From Aliidiomarina celeris (lineage in GTDB: Bacteria; Pseudomonadota; Gammaproteobacteria; Enterobacterales; Alteromonadaceae), in contig NZ_QMIL01000001.1 of NCBI RefSeq assembly GCF_003316875.1, positions 310,001-374,000 of the forward strand: a stretch of 64,000 nt of DNA, in the 5' to 3' direction. The notes under the pieces are model-generated. The model saw only the letters and a program-made list of their open reading frames with translations, did no database searches and was not told the origin of the DNA. The position numbers and the translations under genes were made by a program. Shown here piece by piece: positions 18,718 through 28,782 of the stretch; the first letter of the stretch is position 1, and the number at the start of each line of letters is the position of its first letter.

Positions 18718-20757
18718 ATGGCCGATACCCCTCGTAAAATTCTGGTGACCAATGCCCTTCCCTACGCCAATGGCCCTATTCACTTAGGCCACATGCTTGG
18801 CTATATACAAGCCGATATTTGGGTTCGTTTTCAACGCATGCGCGGCAATGAATGCCATTTTGTGTGTGCCGACGACGCGCATGGTACACCGATTATGCTC
18901 AAAGCGCGCGAACTCGGAATTACGCCGGAAGAAATGATCGCACAAATGAATACTGCGCACCAAACCGACTTTGCCGACTTTGGGGTGTCGTTTGATCACT
19001 ATCATTCAACCCACAGCGACGAAAACCGTGAGCTCGCGAGCTTAATTTACACACGCTTACGCGACAACGGCTACATTAACACTCGCGTTATTGAGCAATT
19101 GTACGACCCAGAGCGGGAAATGTTTTTACCCGACCGCTTTGTGAAAGGAACCTGCCCCGAGTGTGGCGCCGAAGATCAATATGGCGACAACTGTGACGCC
19201 TGTGGCGCAACCTACGCCCCTACCGATCTGAAAAACCCAAGGTCGGCCGTGTCTGGCGCCGTGCCGGAATTACGCGAGTCGGAACACTACTTTTTCGATC
19301 TGCCCGCCTTTGGCGACATGCTGAAGGCGTGGACGCGCTCGGGATCATTACAACCGGAAATGGCCAACAAATTGAATGAATGGTTTGAGCAAGGGTTACA
19401 GCAATGGGACATTAGCCGTGACGCGCCCTACTTTGGCTTCGAAATACCCGACGCGCCAGGTAAGTATTTTTACGTGTGGCTCGACGCCCCTATCGGCTAT
19501 ATGAGCTCATTTAAGCATTACGCATTAAAGAACAACATCGACTTCGATAGCTACTGGCAAGAAGGCAGTGACGCCGAGGTGTATCACTTTATTGGCAAAG
19601 ACATTATCTACTTTCATAGTTTATTCTGGCCGGCAATGCTCAAAGGCGCACAATTCCGCCAACCCACCAACGTTTGGGCGCACGGTTTTATCACTGTGAA
19701 CGGCACCAAAATGTCGAAGTCGAAAGGTACCTTCATTATGGCGCGTACCTACTTAGAGCATCTCAATCCGGAATATCTGCGCTATTACTTTGCCGCTAAG
19801 CTCAGCAACCGCATTGACGATCTCGACTTAAACCTCGAAGACTTTACCCAACGCGTGAATTCTGACTTGGTTGGAAAGGTAGTCAATATTGCTAGCCGCT
19901 GTGCCGGCTTTATCAGTAAGAAATTTAACGGCGAACTTGCCAACAGTATCGAAGCGCCTGAACTTCTCTGTGAGTTCCAAGCAGCGCAAACGCTCATTAC
20001 TGAGGCCTATGAGGCACGGGAATTTGGTAAAGCCATGCGAGAAATTATGCGCCTTGCCGATCGCGCCAATGAATATATTGCTGTGAAAGAGCCATGGCAG
20101 CTGGCTAAACAAGAAGGCCAAGAGCAAGCCGTACACGACGTGTGCTCTATGGGTATTCATTTGTTTAGAATTCTAATGGTGTATTTAGCGCCCGTTGTGC
20201 CAGCATTGGCAAAACAGTCCGCCGATTTTTTACAAGACACCTTACATTGGGATTCGGTGCACACCACGCTAACCGGCCATCGTATTGATAAATTTAAAGC
20301 GCTGTTACAGCGTGTTGACAGTGAGAAAGTAAACGCCATGATTGAAGCTTCAAAAGACGCGCTCGCCGCAAAAGTAGACGCTACACCCGCAGAGCAAGCA
20401 CCGCAAACACCCCTTGAGCCTATCGCCGCTGAAATTGAATTTGACGACTTCGCAAAAGTCGACTTACGAGTCGCTCGTATTGTGAGCGCCGATCATGTGG
20501 AAGGCGCAGACAAACTGCTGCGGTTAATGCTCGATATTGGTGAAGAAAAGCCACGCCAAGTGTTCGCAGGTATTAAAGCTGCTTACACGCCTGAATCTTT
20601 AGTAGGCCAGCACACGGTTATGGTTGCGAACTTAAAGCCCCGTAAAATGCGCTTTGGAATGTCGGAAGGCATGGTATTGGCAGCGGGCCCTGGCGGTAAA
20701 GAAATCTATATTCTTAATCCGCACAGTGGTGCTACAGCCGGCATGCGAGTGAGTTAA
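18718..20757 (+). CDS. metG: Methionyl-tRNA synthetase
   Basis: A 679-residue class I aminoacyl-tRNA synthetase that charges tRNA-Met. [13 protein letters not shown] holds the HIGH motif, KMSKSKGT is the KMSKS loop, and a zinc knuckle region with four Cys pairs (CPEC and CDAC visible) lies at ~142-165. The C-terminal EMAP/tRNA-binding domain ([14 protein letters not shown] onward, residues ~578-679) provides dimerisation. Length agrees with E. coli MetG (677). The stop overlaps the rlmI start by one base, and the gene is divergent from apbC. Confidence 0.98.
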   Translation: MADTPRKILVTNALPYANGPIHLGHMLGYIQADIWVRFQRMRGNECHFVCADDAHGTPIMLKARELGITPEEMIAQMNTAHQTDFADFGVSFDHYHSTHSDENRELASLIYTRLRDNGYINTRVIEQLYDPEREMFLPDRFVKGTCPECGAEDQYGDNCDACGATYAPTDLKNPRSAVSGAVPELRESEHYFFDLPAFGDMLKAWTRSGSLQPEMANKLNEWFEQGLQQWDISRDAPYFGFEIPDAPGKYFYVWLDAPIGYMSSFKHYALKNNIDFDSYWQEGSDAEVYHFIGKDIIYFHSLFWPAMLKGAQFRQPTNVWAHGFITVNGTKMSKSKGTFIMARTYLEHLNPEYLRYYFAAKLSNRIDDLDLNLEDFTQRVNSDLVGKVVNIASRCAGFISKKFNGELANSIEAPELLCEFQAAQTLITEAYEAREFGKAMREIMRLADRANEYIAVKEPWQLAKQEGQEQAVHDVCSMGIHLFRILMVYLAPVVPALAKQSADFLQDTLHWDSVHTTLTGHRIDKFKALLQRVDSEKVNAMIEASKDALAAKVDATPAEQAPQTPLEPIAAEIEFDDFAKVDLRVARIVSADHVEGADKLLRLMLDIGEEKPRQVFAGIKAAYTPESLVGQHTVMVANLKPRKMRFGMSEGMVLAAGPGGKEIYILNPHSGATAGMRVS

Positions 20758-21956
20758 TGGCGGGCCAACTCATCATTAAGCAGGGCAAAGAAAAAGCCCT
20801 GCTGCGCAAGCATCCTTGGGTATTCACCGGTGCTGTGGCAAAAATTAAGGGCAAGCCTGGGTTAGGCGACACCGTTGATGTGCTTGACAGCAAGGGCCAG
20901 TTTTTAGGCCGAGCTGCCTATTCGCCGCATTCACAAATATGCGCGCGCGTGTGGACCTTTAACGCTCAAGAAACCATTGACCTCGCATTTTTCCAACGCC
21001 GTTTTGCGCGCGCCCAGCGTATGCGCGAAGACACGTTACCCGAGCACACAACAGGTTATCGGTTAATTGCGGGCGAATCCGACGGTTTACCCGGTATTAC
21101 AATCGACATTTACGCCAACTGGATTGTTTGTCAGTTGCTGTCGGCCGGTGCAGAGTTGCAACGCGGATTAATTGTAGAGTCGCTTCGCGCTGAGTTCCCA
21201 AACCACTCTATTTATGAACGTTCCGATGTAGACGTACGAAAAAAAGAAGGGCTAACCCCGGTAACTGGGCTCTTGCACGGTACTGAGCAGCCTCCTGCTG
21301 AGCTGGTAATAGAAGAAAACGGCTTAAAGCTTTATGTAGACATTGTGAACGGCCATAAAACCGGCTATTACCTTGATCAACGCGACGCCCGCCAAGCCAT
21401 TAAAAAATATGCGAAAGGAAAGCGTGTTTTAAATTGCTTCAGCTATACCGGCGGTTTTGGTTTATATGCGGCAAGCGCTGGTGCACGCTACGTACGTAAT
21501 CTCGATATGTCGCAGCCCGCTCTCGATATGGCAGCGAAGAATTTGCAACTGAACAATTTAACCAGCAGCCATGTTGAACACGTGCAAGGCGATGTATTTC
21601 AGTTGTTGCGCGACTATCAAACAAATCCTGAGCAGGAAAAGTTTGACGTTATTGTGCTCGACCCACCCAAATTCGTTGACTCCAAAGCCAGCTTAACGCG
21701 CGCGTGCAGAGGCTACAAAGACATCAACCGGTTGGCTGCAAAGCTACTTAACCCAGGCGGTGTATTGTTAACCTTTTCCTGTTCAGGGCTACTCAGCACA
21801 GAGCTGTTTCAAAAAGTAGTGGCCGACGGCGTACTCGACGCAGGCCGTGACATGCAAATTATTGAGCGCACCTTTCAAGCCGCTGATCATCCAGTTTTTT
21901 TGCCCTACCCAGAAGGCTTGTACCTCAAAGGCTTGATTGTGCGGTTGATGAACTAG
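20757..21956 (+). CDS. rlmI: 23S rRNA (cytosine(1962)-C(5))-methyltransferase
   Basis: A 399-residue SAM-dependent rRNA methyltransferase. An N-terminal PUA domain ([23 protein letters not shown]) precedes the EEHD-type linker and a Rossmann domain with [14 protein letters not shown] (SAM motif I), the VLDPPKF motif IV and the FSCSG motif containing the catalytic cysteine. E. coli RlmI is 396 residues. Its ATG overlaps the metG stop (TAATG), indicating translational coupling. Confidence 0.93.
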   Translation: MAGQLIIKQGKEKALLRKHPWVFTGAVAKIKGKPGLGDTVDVLDSKGQFLGRAAYSPHSQICARVWTFNAQETIDLAFFQRRFARAQRMREDTLPEHTTGYRLIAGESDGLPGITIDIYANWIVCQLLSAGAELQRGLIVESLRAEFPNHSIYERSDVDVRKKEGLTPVTGLLHGTEQPPAELVIEENGLKLYVDIVNGHKTGYYLDQRDARQAIKKYAKGKRVLNCFSYTGGFGLYAASAGARYVRNLDMSQPALDMAAKNLQLNNLTSSHVEHVQGDVFQLLRDYQTNPEQEKFDVIVLDPPKFVDSKASLTRACRGYKDINRLAAKLLNPGGVLLTFSCSGLLSTELFQKVVADGVLDAGRDMQIIERTFQAADHPVFLPYPEGLYLKGLIVRLMN

Positions 21957-21962
21957 CGGGTA

Positions 21963-22271
21963 CTACTCAATTTGCGTAATTTGCGCACCAATGTCCCAGT
22001 TGCCCTGCTCGCCCTGCTCACTACGTATTACCGTAACCTGAGCTTGCAGCGGCGGCAGACTGTGGCCACCGGTAATCGTTACATAAAGTGCGTCACCTTT
22101 TTGTATGCCAGAGCCCTGTTCGAACGGGAGGCTAAACGACAGTCCGGTCGCACTGAGGTCGTGGCACACTCCGCTACACTCATACTGAGTTCCGTTAGCC
22201 TGCCATTGCACCTGAATCGGCGCTTCAATTTGCATGCGAATAAAGTCGCGTTTATCGTCACGAGTAATCAT
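21963..22271 (-). CDS. PilZ-domain protein
   Basis: A 102-residue single-domain PilZ protein. The c-di-GMP motifs are present: RDFIR (RxxxR type) near the N-terminus and DLSATGLSF (D/NxSxxG type) at residues ~38-46. It probably acts as a small cytoplasmic c-di-GMP effector; the target is unknown. It is convergent with rlmI, six bases apart, with no terminator between. An EAL-HDOD protein is encoded elsewhere in the window but not linked. Confidence 0.85.
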   Translation of the reverse strand: MITRDDKRDFIRMQIEAPIQVQWQANGTQYECSGVCHDLSATGLSFSLPFEQGSGIQKGDALYVTITGGHSLPPLQAQVTVIRSEQGEQGNWDIGAQITQIE

Positions 22272-22427
22272 CTACAGCTGCTCTTCACTCTTCTTTGCCC
22301 ACATCTAACCAATTGTACTTTCAGAAGTCAAAACCCCTGTGCAATATTTTTCTAAAATTCACATCAAGCTCCCGCCAAGGCTGCCGATAAGGAAATATCG
22401 CAGCTATAAGAATAAAAGGAGAGCACA

Positions 22428-22739
22428 ATGGTGAGAGCTAAATTCTCGATTGGTCAGGTGGTCACCCATGCGTTGTATGGATACCGTGGTGTGATTATAG
22501 ACGCCGATCCCGAGTTCTCGTTGTCGCAGGAATGGTATGAGCGCATGGCCCAAACCAGCCCAGCAAAAGATCAGCCTTGGTACCATATTCTGGTTCACAA
22601 CTCCGACATACAAACCTATGTTGCCGAAAAAAGTTTAGTGGCCGAACACCGCGAAGCAGAAGTAACCCACCCCGGGGTTACCAGTATGTTCCGTAGCACT
22701 GAACAAAAGAATTATCAGCACCAAGAAACCTTAAACTAA
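22428..22739 (+). CDS. hspQ: Heat shock protein HspQ
   Basis: A 103-residue protein of the HspQ/YccV family (hemimethylated-DNA-binding domain). KFSIGQVVTHALYGYRGVIIDADPEFS, the PWYHILV block and TYVAEKSL match E. coli HspQ (105 residues), a heat-inducible specificity factor for the Lon protease. AGGAGA precedes the ATG. The upstream region has no convincing sigma32 promoter by eye. A hairpin terminator follows. Confidence 0.92.
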   Translation: MVRAKFSIGQVVTHALYGYRGVIIDADPEFSLSQEWYERMAQTSPAKDQPWYHILVHNSDIQTYVAEKSLVAEHREAEVTHPGVTSMFRSTEQKNYQHQETLN

Positions 22740-22773
22740 GGCAGGCACTCTTGTGTCTGCCCTTCTTTATTTC
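22740..22773 (+). terminator. terminator downstream of hspQ
   Basis: GGCAG-G-CAC / GTG-T-CTGCC with a 4-base loop (22740-22761) is followed by the T-rich CTTCTTTATTTC. Confidence 0.65.
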
Positions 22774-22816
22774 TACCATGGGCCCCCACGTACACAAACA
22801 AGGTAGAAGGTGAGCC

Positions 22817-23200
22817 ATGACGCAGCATAACAGCCCAGAAGAAACTATTTTTAGTCGCATTATCCGCAAAGAAATTCCAGCAGATATTGTTTATGAAGAC
22901 GAGCTCGCCCTTGCTTTTAAAGACATAAACCCGCAGGCACCCGTGCATTTGCTCATTATTCCCAAAAAAATAATTCCAACCACTAACCATATCAGCAAAG
23001 ACGACCGCGAAGTGGTGGGGCATTTACATTGGGTTGCAGCGCAGCTCGCTGAACAACTCGGTGTTGCTCACGATGGCTTTCGCACAGTAATGAACTGTAA
23101 CGAGTATGGCGGGCAAACGGTTTACCACATTCATTTGCATTTTTTGGCTGGCAAACCCATGGGTTGGCCACCCTATCAAGAGCGTTTAAAAACAGCGTAA
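22817..23200 (+). CDS. hinT: HIT-family purine nucleoside phosphoramidase (HinT-like)
   Basis: A 127-residue histidine-triad protein. The signature VYHIHLHFLAG carries the HxHxH triad, ETIFSRIIRKEIPADIVYEDE is the HINT start, and QAPVHLLIIPK follows. HinT hydrolyses purine nucleoside phosphoramidates such as adenylated lysyl derivatives. E. coli HinT has 119 residues. It stands alone and ends directly against the convergent lipoprotein gene. Confidence 0.9.
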   Translation: MTQHNSPEETIFSRIIRKEIPADIVYEDELALAFKDINPQAPVHLLIIPKKIIPTTNHISKDDREVVGHLHWVAAQLAEQLGVAHDGFRTVMNCNEYGGQTVYHIHLHFLAGKPMGWPPYQERLKTA

Positions 23201-23614
23201 CTACTGATAAGGCGCGTCGATTAGCCGGTCGACGCGCCACTCCTTTTCAACTCGAACCACAACTACTTCGCGTAGCTCGTCTACACGCTCGCCATTAAAA
23301 TACCCCGAAAATGCAACTCGTATCCGTACGGTATCCGTTTCACCTAAGTAACGAATTCCTGTCGGGCGCTCTGAACGAACCTCTACCGAGTCAAAGCTCA
23401 TATTATAAAGATAGTGCCCTACTGTGCTTATGGTGCCAAAGTGGTCGAGCATTTCTTGGTTATGCTCGGTAGACAATGCCTTTGCTTGCTCTAGGCTACG
23501 ATCGTTATAAAGGGCATCAAAATAGTTTGCAGCAACCACATGTGGAGGGTCTGTTTTTACTTGCGGCTCGCATGCGGTGAGTAACAAGCTCAATATAATA
23601 ACAGCATATTTCAT
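23201..23614 (-). CDS. Small lipoprotein downstream of ggt
   Basis: A 137-residue lipoprotein. The signal MKYAVIILSLLLTAC ends in the lipobox LTAC. The mature part (AANYFDALYNDRSLEQAKALSTEHNQEML ... DTVRIRVAFSGYFNGERVDELREVVVVRVEKEWRVDRLI) looks like an NTF2-like alpha+beta cone, common in DUF-type lipoproteins; that is inference. Its ATG overlaps the ggt stop (ATGA), so it is translated with the gamma-glutamyltransferase. Function unknown. Confidence 0.75.
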   Translation of the reverse strand: MKYAVIILSLLLTACEPQVKTDPPHVVAANYFDALYNDRSLEQAKALSTEHNQEMLDHFGTISTVGHYLYNMSFDSVEVRSERPTGIRYLGETDTVRIRVAFSGYFNGERVDELREVVVVRVEKEWRVDRLIDAPYQ

Positions 23615-25431
23615 TGGCCTACCACCTTGCCTTCTCTGCGCGGATCCGCGCCACCCAATAAACGCCCATCTGGCATGATCGAAATACCGTGAATACCGCT
23701 GTTCAAAGGCCTTATATCAACGCTGTGTCCACGTTTACGTAGCCCTTCAATCCAAGCGTCGGGCGCACGCTCGGCTTCTACCGTGGTGCGCCCATTTAAA
23801 TTGGTAATATGCGGCAAGTTAATCGCCTCCTGCATATTCAGGTTCCAGTCGAGCAGCCCCACCAAGGTATGTGCCACATAGTTAATTATTCTTGAGCCAC
23901 CTGGCGAGCCTAGCGCATGCAACGGCTGCCCGTTTTCATCGAGCACAATAATGGGCGCCATCGAACTCCGAGGGCGCTTCCCGGGCTCTACGCGGTTCGC
24001 TACAGGCCTGCCCTCTTTTTCCGGCACAAAAGTAAAGTCTGTCAGCTGGTTATTCAGTAAAAAACCCTCCACCATTACCGCCGAGCCAAACCCCATTTCA
24101 ATGCTCGAGGTCATCGACACCATATTCCCTTGTGCGTCCACTATACTGAAATGGCTTGTGCTCGGTTGCTCGTAGTCCATTCCTGCCACTGCGGTGAGTT
24201 TCACTCCTGCTGGCTGGCCCGGCTGCGCAACGCCCATGTCGTTTTCAGCAACAAGCGCAGCTCGGCTAGCTAAATAGTTAGCCTGCAAAAGCTCGTTAAC
24301 CGGCACAGGCGTGAACGCAGGATCAGCACTGTAGTGGTTTCGGTCGGCAAAGGCTAAGCGCGACGCTTGGGTAAAATAATGCTGCGGCGCCTCTGCAAAT
24401 GCCGTTGTACCCATATCTAAATGTGACAGCATGCCAAGCATTTGCAATACAGCTAAGCCCCCTGAACTCGGTTGTTCCATAGAGCATACTTGATACACGC
24501 GATAAGGCGCGCAGAGGGGCTCACGCCATTCCACTTGATAATCCACTAGGTCTTGTAACTGTAACAGGCCTGGCGCACGCTCTGCTTGTTGTACCGCAGT
24601 AACCATGGCTTGTGCTAAAGGGCCGGTATAAAAGCCGTCTGAACCATGCTCGGCAATACGCCGAAAAGACCGCGCAAGCGGCTCATTTTTTAGAACATGC
24701 CCTGCTTCTATGGCCTGCCCATTCGGATAAAAGTAGTCCCGCGCCGCACTTAACTGCTTCAGTCCCGGGTTCATTTCTACGGCAACCAGTTGGGCTAACC
24801 GCGGTGAAACCACAAACCCTTGTTCCGCGCGTGTTATCGGCTCGGCGAAAAGCTGCGCCCACGCCATCGTTCCGAACCTTTGATGAGCCGCTTCAAGCCC
24901 TTTCACAATGCCCGGCACGCCAACAGAGCGCCCTCCGACAACTGCGTCTATCCAAGAAATCGGCTCGCCCTGCTCGTTTAAAAATAAATCTTGGGTTGCC
25001 AGTTTTGGTGCCACTTCTCGTGCGTCTAAACTATACAGCGTTTGATTTTCGGCATGCCAATACAATAGAAAACCACCACCGCCAATACCCGATGATTGCG
25101 GCTCCACCAAGGTCAACATCGCTTGGATTGCTACCGCCGCGTCTATGGCATTGCCGCCTTTTGCCAGAATACGCTCACCAGCTTCGGCCGCGTAGGGGTT
25201 CGCTGCCACCACCATATAGTCATCGGCGTAAACCGCTTCACGTGCCACAAACCCGGTTGCACGCTCAGGATCGGCACTCGATGTTTCAACTTGGTGTTGT
25301 GTGTTGTTTTCTGTTGCAGTATTGCCAGTGTTAATAGCGTGTTCAGAACTACAACCCGCAAGCAGAAACAGCGCGAAGAAAGGAGCAAATAACGTAACGG
25401 CGTAGCGCCGAGCAATATCGTTTAACAGCAT
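23611..25431 (-). CDS. ggt: Gamma-glutamyltransferase (glutathione hydrolase)
   Basis: A 606-residue GGT, an Ntn-hydrolase that cleaves gamma-glutamyl bonds of glutathione and transfers the glutamyl group. A lipobox (LLAGC, Cys27) suggests a lipid-anchored rather than soluble periplasmic enzyme. Motifs: GGNAIDAAVAIQAML, GIGGGGFLLYW, and the self-cleavage site in QPSTSHFSIVD, whose Thr becomes the nucleophile of the small subunit. GSPGGSRIINYV and the Arg-binding region are present. It probably recovers cysteine and glutamate from extracytoplasmic glutathione. Confidence 0.94.
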   Translation of the reverse strand: MLLNDIARRYAVTLFAPFFALFLLAGCSSEHAINTGNTATENNTQHQVETSSADPERATGFVAREAVYADDYMVVAANPYAAEAGERILAKGGNAIDAAVAIQAMLTLVEPQSSGIGGGGFLLYWHAENQTLYSLDAREVAPKLATQDLFLNEQGEPISWIDAVVGGRSVGVPGIVKGLEAAHQRFGTMAWAQLFAEPITRAEQGFVVSPRLAQLVAVEMNPGLKQLSAARDYFYPNGQAIEAGHVLKNEPLARSFRRIAEHGSDGFYTGPLAQAMVTAVQQAERAPGLLQLQDLVDYQVEWREPLCAPYRVYQVCSMEQPSSGGLAVLQMLGMLSHLDMGTTAFAEAPQHYFTQASRLAFADRNHYSADPAFTPVPVNELLQANYLASRAALVAENDMGVAQPGQPAGVKLTAVAGMDYEQPSTSHFSIVDAQGNMVSMTSSIEMGFGSAVMVEGFLLNNQLTDFTFVPEKEGRPVANRVEPGKRPRSSMAPIIVLDENGQPLHALGSPGGSRIINYVAHTLVGLLDWNLNMQEAINLPHITNLNGRTTVEAERAPDAWIEGLRKRGHSVDIRPLNSGIHGISIMPDGRLLGGADPRREGKVVGQ

Positions 25432-25519
25432 ATTTAAACAGGCTCAACATAGCGATAAATTAAACCAAAGCGTATCATAATGACGCTATCGAATCCTATT
25501 CAATCGTTAAAGGCCTACT

Positions 25520-26131
25520 ATGAATCGTTTGCTGCACGGCATGAAGCCCCTCCCTCATTATTTGAATACCACAGCCTTGATTATCTCTGTGTTGGCTGTC
25601 GTTTTCTTTTTTGTGCCTGCGTCCACATTCGACGCAGAGCAGCTGCTTGCGTTAAATAGTTTGTATATTTTCGAGCAGCCATGGCGCATTTTCACCACGC
25701 ATCTACTCCACATTAATGAAATGCATTTGCTTTTTAATCTTTTAGGGCTTTGGCTACTGGTTATTCTTTTTCGCGAAAAAATACCGGGGCGAACGCTACT
25801 GAACGTAGTTTTAATCAGTGCGCTTTTTGCTACCTTGTCATCGGTTTATATTGGTAATGACGCCTCGTTCATTGGTTTGTCTGGCGTATTACACGGAATT
25901 TTTGCTTATGGCGCTATTCAAATGCTGCACAGCGAGCGCAGATTCGCCTTCTTGCTCATTGTGGCTCTCGTTGCCAAGTTAGTTTGGGACATGCTAAATG
26001 CGGGTGAAAATGTTGCGTGGCTAGACCATTCTACGGTCGCCTATTGGTGTCACCTTGGCGGCGCACTAGGCGGGGTTATTGCAGTACCCGCATTGAAGAA
26101 AAAACCCAAAGAGATTCTGAATAAAAAATAA
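25520..26131 (+). CDS. rrtA: Rhombosortase
   Basis: A 203-residue, six-helix intramembrane serine protease of the rhombosortase branch of rhomboids. The nucleophile Ser121 sits in IGLSGVLHG, with the catalytic His178 in WCHLGGALGG and an early NEMHLLFNLLG helix. Rhombosortases process proteins with a C-terminal GlyGly-CTERM tail, usually exported by type II secretion. No such tail occurs on any protein encoded in this window. The gene stands alone and is followed by a bidirectional hairpin. Confidence 0.88.
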   Translation: MNRLLHGMKPLPHYLNTTALIISVLAVVFFFVPASTFDAEQLLALNSLYIFEQPWRIFTTHLLHINEMHLLFNLLGLWLLVILFREKIPGRTLLNVVLISALFATLSSVYIGNDASFIGLSGVLHGIFAYGAIQMLHSERRFAFLLIVALVAKLVWDMLNAGENVAWLDHSTVAYWCHLGGALGGVIAVPALKKKPKEILNKK

Positions 26132-26164
26132 CGCACTGCGCTCGTACGAGCACAGTGCGCTTGT
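26132..26164. terminator. bidirectional hairpin between rrtA and the DPP-IV gene
   Basis: CGCACTGCGCTCG pairs with CGAGCACAGTGCG (one C/A mismatch) around a TA loop. The T tract is short (CTTGTTT). It lies between convergent genes. Confidence 0.55.
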
Positions 26165-26198
26165 TTACTGCCCTGTTCCGATAATCTTTATTGTCTGA

Positions 26199-28703
26199 TT
26201 AAGGTTTTAAGTTTTCTTCAAACAGCTTAAAGATTTTACGATACTGATTTAACCAGCTTGAAGGCTGCACAAAACCGTGGGGCTCTACCGGGAAAATTGC
26301 AGTTTCAAAGTTCTCTTTTTCAAGCTCTATGAAACGCTGCACAATACGCACCGAGTCTTGGAAGAATACATTGTCGTCAACCATAGGTGCGCTAATCAGC
26401 AAGGCGTCTTCTAACCCTTCAGCAAAGTAGATAGGCGAGCTGCGGCGATACGCGATGGGGTCGTTCTCCGGCAGATTCAGAATATTCGACGTATAACCGG
26501 TATTGTAATGAGCCCAATCGGTCACCGGACGAAGTGCTGCGCCTGCTTTAAACAGCCCAGGCTCGTTAAACAAGGCCATAAAGGTAAGGAAGCCACCGTA
26601 AGAACCGCCGTAGGTGCCAACACGTTCAACATCTACATTGGCATTCTCGCCCATCCAATTTACGACGTCGACAAGGTCTTCAACTTCAGGCGTTCCCATT
26701 TGGCGATAAACAGCCGTACGCCAGTCGCGCCCATAGCCTTTAGAACCACGGAAGTCGAGGTCCAACACAATGTAACCTTGCTGCAATAGCATATTGTGGA
26801 ACATGAACTCACGGAAGTAATTCGACCAACCCGCATGAGCATTTTGCAAGTAGCCTGCGCCATGAATAAACACCACTGCCGGATATTCGGTATTGCCCGA
26901 AGGGTCGTAATTTTCGGGGTAGTAAACGCGGCTATAAATGGGGTGATCTTGCTTGCTTGACGGCACAGCAACAATGCTCGGAGCTTGCCACGGCAAAGAC
27001 TCGAACTGTTCCGACACCGTATGCGTTAAACGCATCGCTTCTGCCACCGGCTCATTGGCCTGCACATAGAGCTCCGTAGGCGTTAAAGCATCTGAATAAG
27101 TGAGCAATAATTGCGACTCGTCTGGGCTCAATACATAACTTGTAATGCCGCCAAACTCGGTCAGTTGTTCAAGCTCCCCACCCGTTGCCGCAACACGATA
27201 AATTTCATATACGCCAGGGTGCGTTTTGTTCGCTTGAAAGTAGAAATGAGTTCCAGCTTGGTTCAACGTCACCTGCTCAACAATGTAGTTGCCTTGCGTT
27301 AATGCCGTAACCGCGTTGCTCCCCGAGCGTTCGAGATCACGAACATAAAGGTGCCCATAGCCGCTCTCTTCTGAGCTGTACCAAATTTTGCGTTGCCCCG
27401 GCAACCAACCTAAGTCGTTAAAGTTACGATTAATCCATGCGTCGTCGTGTAAGCGATGTTGGCTCACTAAACTGTGGTCGTTGAAATTAACCGTTGCTAT
27501 CCAGCGGTCTTTGTTGTCCCACGCACGCAGCATAAGCGCAACTTCTTCGCCATTCTCACGCCATACCACATTGCCTTGTTGTGCTGACCAGCGTGGCATA
27601 ACCCCAATCGCTCTTGGCTTTCTTTCGCTGCGGTATGTTTCGCCTCGCGCCGCGTAATTTTCTTCATGAACGCTGCGCAGTACGTCTTCATCGTAACCGG
27701 GTAAGGTGGTATAGCTAAGCGCATGTTTCTCGCCTGACTCTAAATCGAGCACAAACAGCTTATGTTCAACAGGCTTAGCATCGGCCACTCGGCGGCGCAC
27801 GTCTTGCATTTCAATACGGCCTGTTTCCGTTACATAACGTGGCATCAAATCGCTATCACCGCGCCAGCTTTGTGGATCGGTTAATGCAACAATAAGCTTG
27901 TCACCCGCCGGAGAAAGGCTCGCTTCTACAATTTGTTGGTTCCGCCCCAAATAAAATGGCGCGGGCGCAGTGCTTGGGTTCTCGCTACGCATCGACTGCT
28001 GATGATCAAAGCTCAACTGACGATTTCGGCGCTGAACTTGGTTATAGAGCATCAGCTCTACTTCTTCTTTGGCTAAATAGTCGGCGGGCGCGCGAACAGG
28101 AGTTGCGGCGTCAGAAGTAACAAGGCTCGCGAGCATTTCCGTGCGCCCTGTTGACACATTTATGGCGTAAAAGTCATTGCCTTGGCGATAGCTTAAGCGG
28201 CCATCCGTTAAGAACTGCAAATCGGAACGGCTGTTATTGTCGCGGGTTAATTGCACTAATTCGCCAGAGCCTAGCGCCACAACAAAAATATTCCGCTCAA
28301 AAATATAGGCGGCCTGCGAACGCTCGGCATTGTAAATACGGTTCGCTGAACTTGCTTCGTGCAGTTCACTAAACGCAACTTCAGCAAGGTTGCTGCCATC
28401 GCTATTCATGGCAAAGAGCGAACGAATGGGAGCGCCCTGCTGCTTTTGTTGAAACAAAATTCTGCTGCCGTCGAGCGACCAAAATGCATTCTCTGGCGAT
28501 CGCGCAAGCCAGTCGGGGTCGGCCATAATTTGTTCGAGCGTAATCACACCCTCAGCAGCCGCTGCTTGAGAAGGCTGATAAGCTTGTGTTTGCAATGCTT
28601 TTGTTTGCAATGCAGGAGAAGCAGCAACCGAAGAATCGGAAGTCGACGCACATGCCGCTGAAAATAACGCTGCGGTAATCGCCAAAGCTAATGTTCTTTT
28701 CAT
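26199..28703 (-). CDS. S9B-type dipeptidyl peptidase IV (exported, lipoprotein signal)
   Basis: An 834-residue prolyl-specific dipeptidase-like enzyme. The signal MKRTLALAITAALFSAACAS has a lipobox-like AAC. A DPP-IV N-terminal beta-propeller covers residues ~60-560. The alpha/beta-hydrolase domain carries the nucleophile Ser701 in GTYGGSYGGFL, Asp in APMVDDNVFF (~776) and His in PVEPHGF (~809). The start is the ATG at 28703 preceded by AGGAAA; the frame is open 54 bases further up but that leader is not signal-like. It probably releases X-Pro or X-Ala dipeptides from extracytoplasmic peptides. It follows the hpd operon, separated by a terminator. Confidence 0.93.
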   Translation of the reverse strand: MKRTLALAITAALFSAACASTSDSSVAASPALQTKALQTQAYQPSQAAAAEGVITLEQIMADPDWLARSPENAFWSLDGSRILFQQKQQGAPIRSLFAMNSDGSNLAEVAFSELHEASSANRIYNAERSQAAYIFERNIFVVALGSGELVQLTRDNNSRSDLQFLTDGRLSYRQGNDFYAINVSTGRTEMLASLVTSDAATPVRAPADYLAKEEVELMLYNQVQRRNRQLSFDHQQSMRSENPSTAPAPFYLGRNQQIVEASLSPAGDKLIVALTDPQSWRGDSDLMPRYVTETGRIEMQDVRRRVADAKPVEHKLFVLDLESGEKHALSYTTLPGYDEDVLRSVHEENYAARGETYRSERKPRAIGVMPRWSAQQGNVVWRENGEEVALMLRAWDNKDRWIATVNFNDHSLVSQHRLHDDAWINRNFNDLGWLPGQRKIWYSSEESGYGHLYVRDLERSGSNAVTALTQGNYIVEQVTLNQAGTHFYFQANKTHPGVYEIYRVAATGGELEQLTEFGGITSYVLSPDESQLLLTYSDALTPTELYVQANEPVAEAMRLTHTVSEQFESLPWQAPSIVAVPSSKQDHPIYSRVYYPENYDPSGNTEYPAVVFIHGAGYLQNAHAGWSNYFREFMFHNMLLQQGYIVLDLDFRGSKGYGRDWRTAVYRQMGTPEVEDLVDVVNWMGENANVDVERVGTYGGSYGGFLTFMALFNEPGLFKAGAALRPVTDWAHYNTGYTSNILNLPENDPIAYRRSSPIYFAEGLEDALLISAPMVDDNVFFQDSVRIVQRFIELEKENFETAIFPVEPHGFVQPSSWLNQYRKIFKLFEENLKP

Positions 28704-28737
28704 CAGTTTTTCCTGTTCGAATAAGGTTCTACACATT

Positions 28738-28768
28738 AAAACAAAAGCGCCCGCCAATGGCGAGCGCT
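28738..28768 (-). terminator. rho-independent terminator of the hpd-hmgA-fahA-maiA operon
   Basis: Read on the minus strand, AGCGCTCGCC-ATT-GGCGGGCGCT forms a 10-bp stem with one T-G pair, followed by TTTTGTTTT. It separates maiA from the peptidase gene. Confidence 0.85.
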
Positions 28769-28782
28769 GTTGCGGCTAATGG

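Noticed and set aside
22300-22345. Sigma32 promoter in front of hspQ (CCCCTGTG with weak -35)
   Set aside because: The -35 does not resemble CTTGAAA at an accepted spacing; too weak to list.
24612-25334. 240-codon frame antisense to ggt
   Set aside because: Lies wholly within ggt, which has strong motifs; composition is typical of an antisense shadow.
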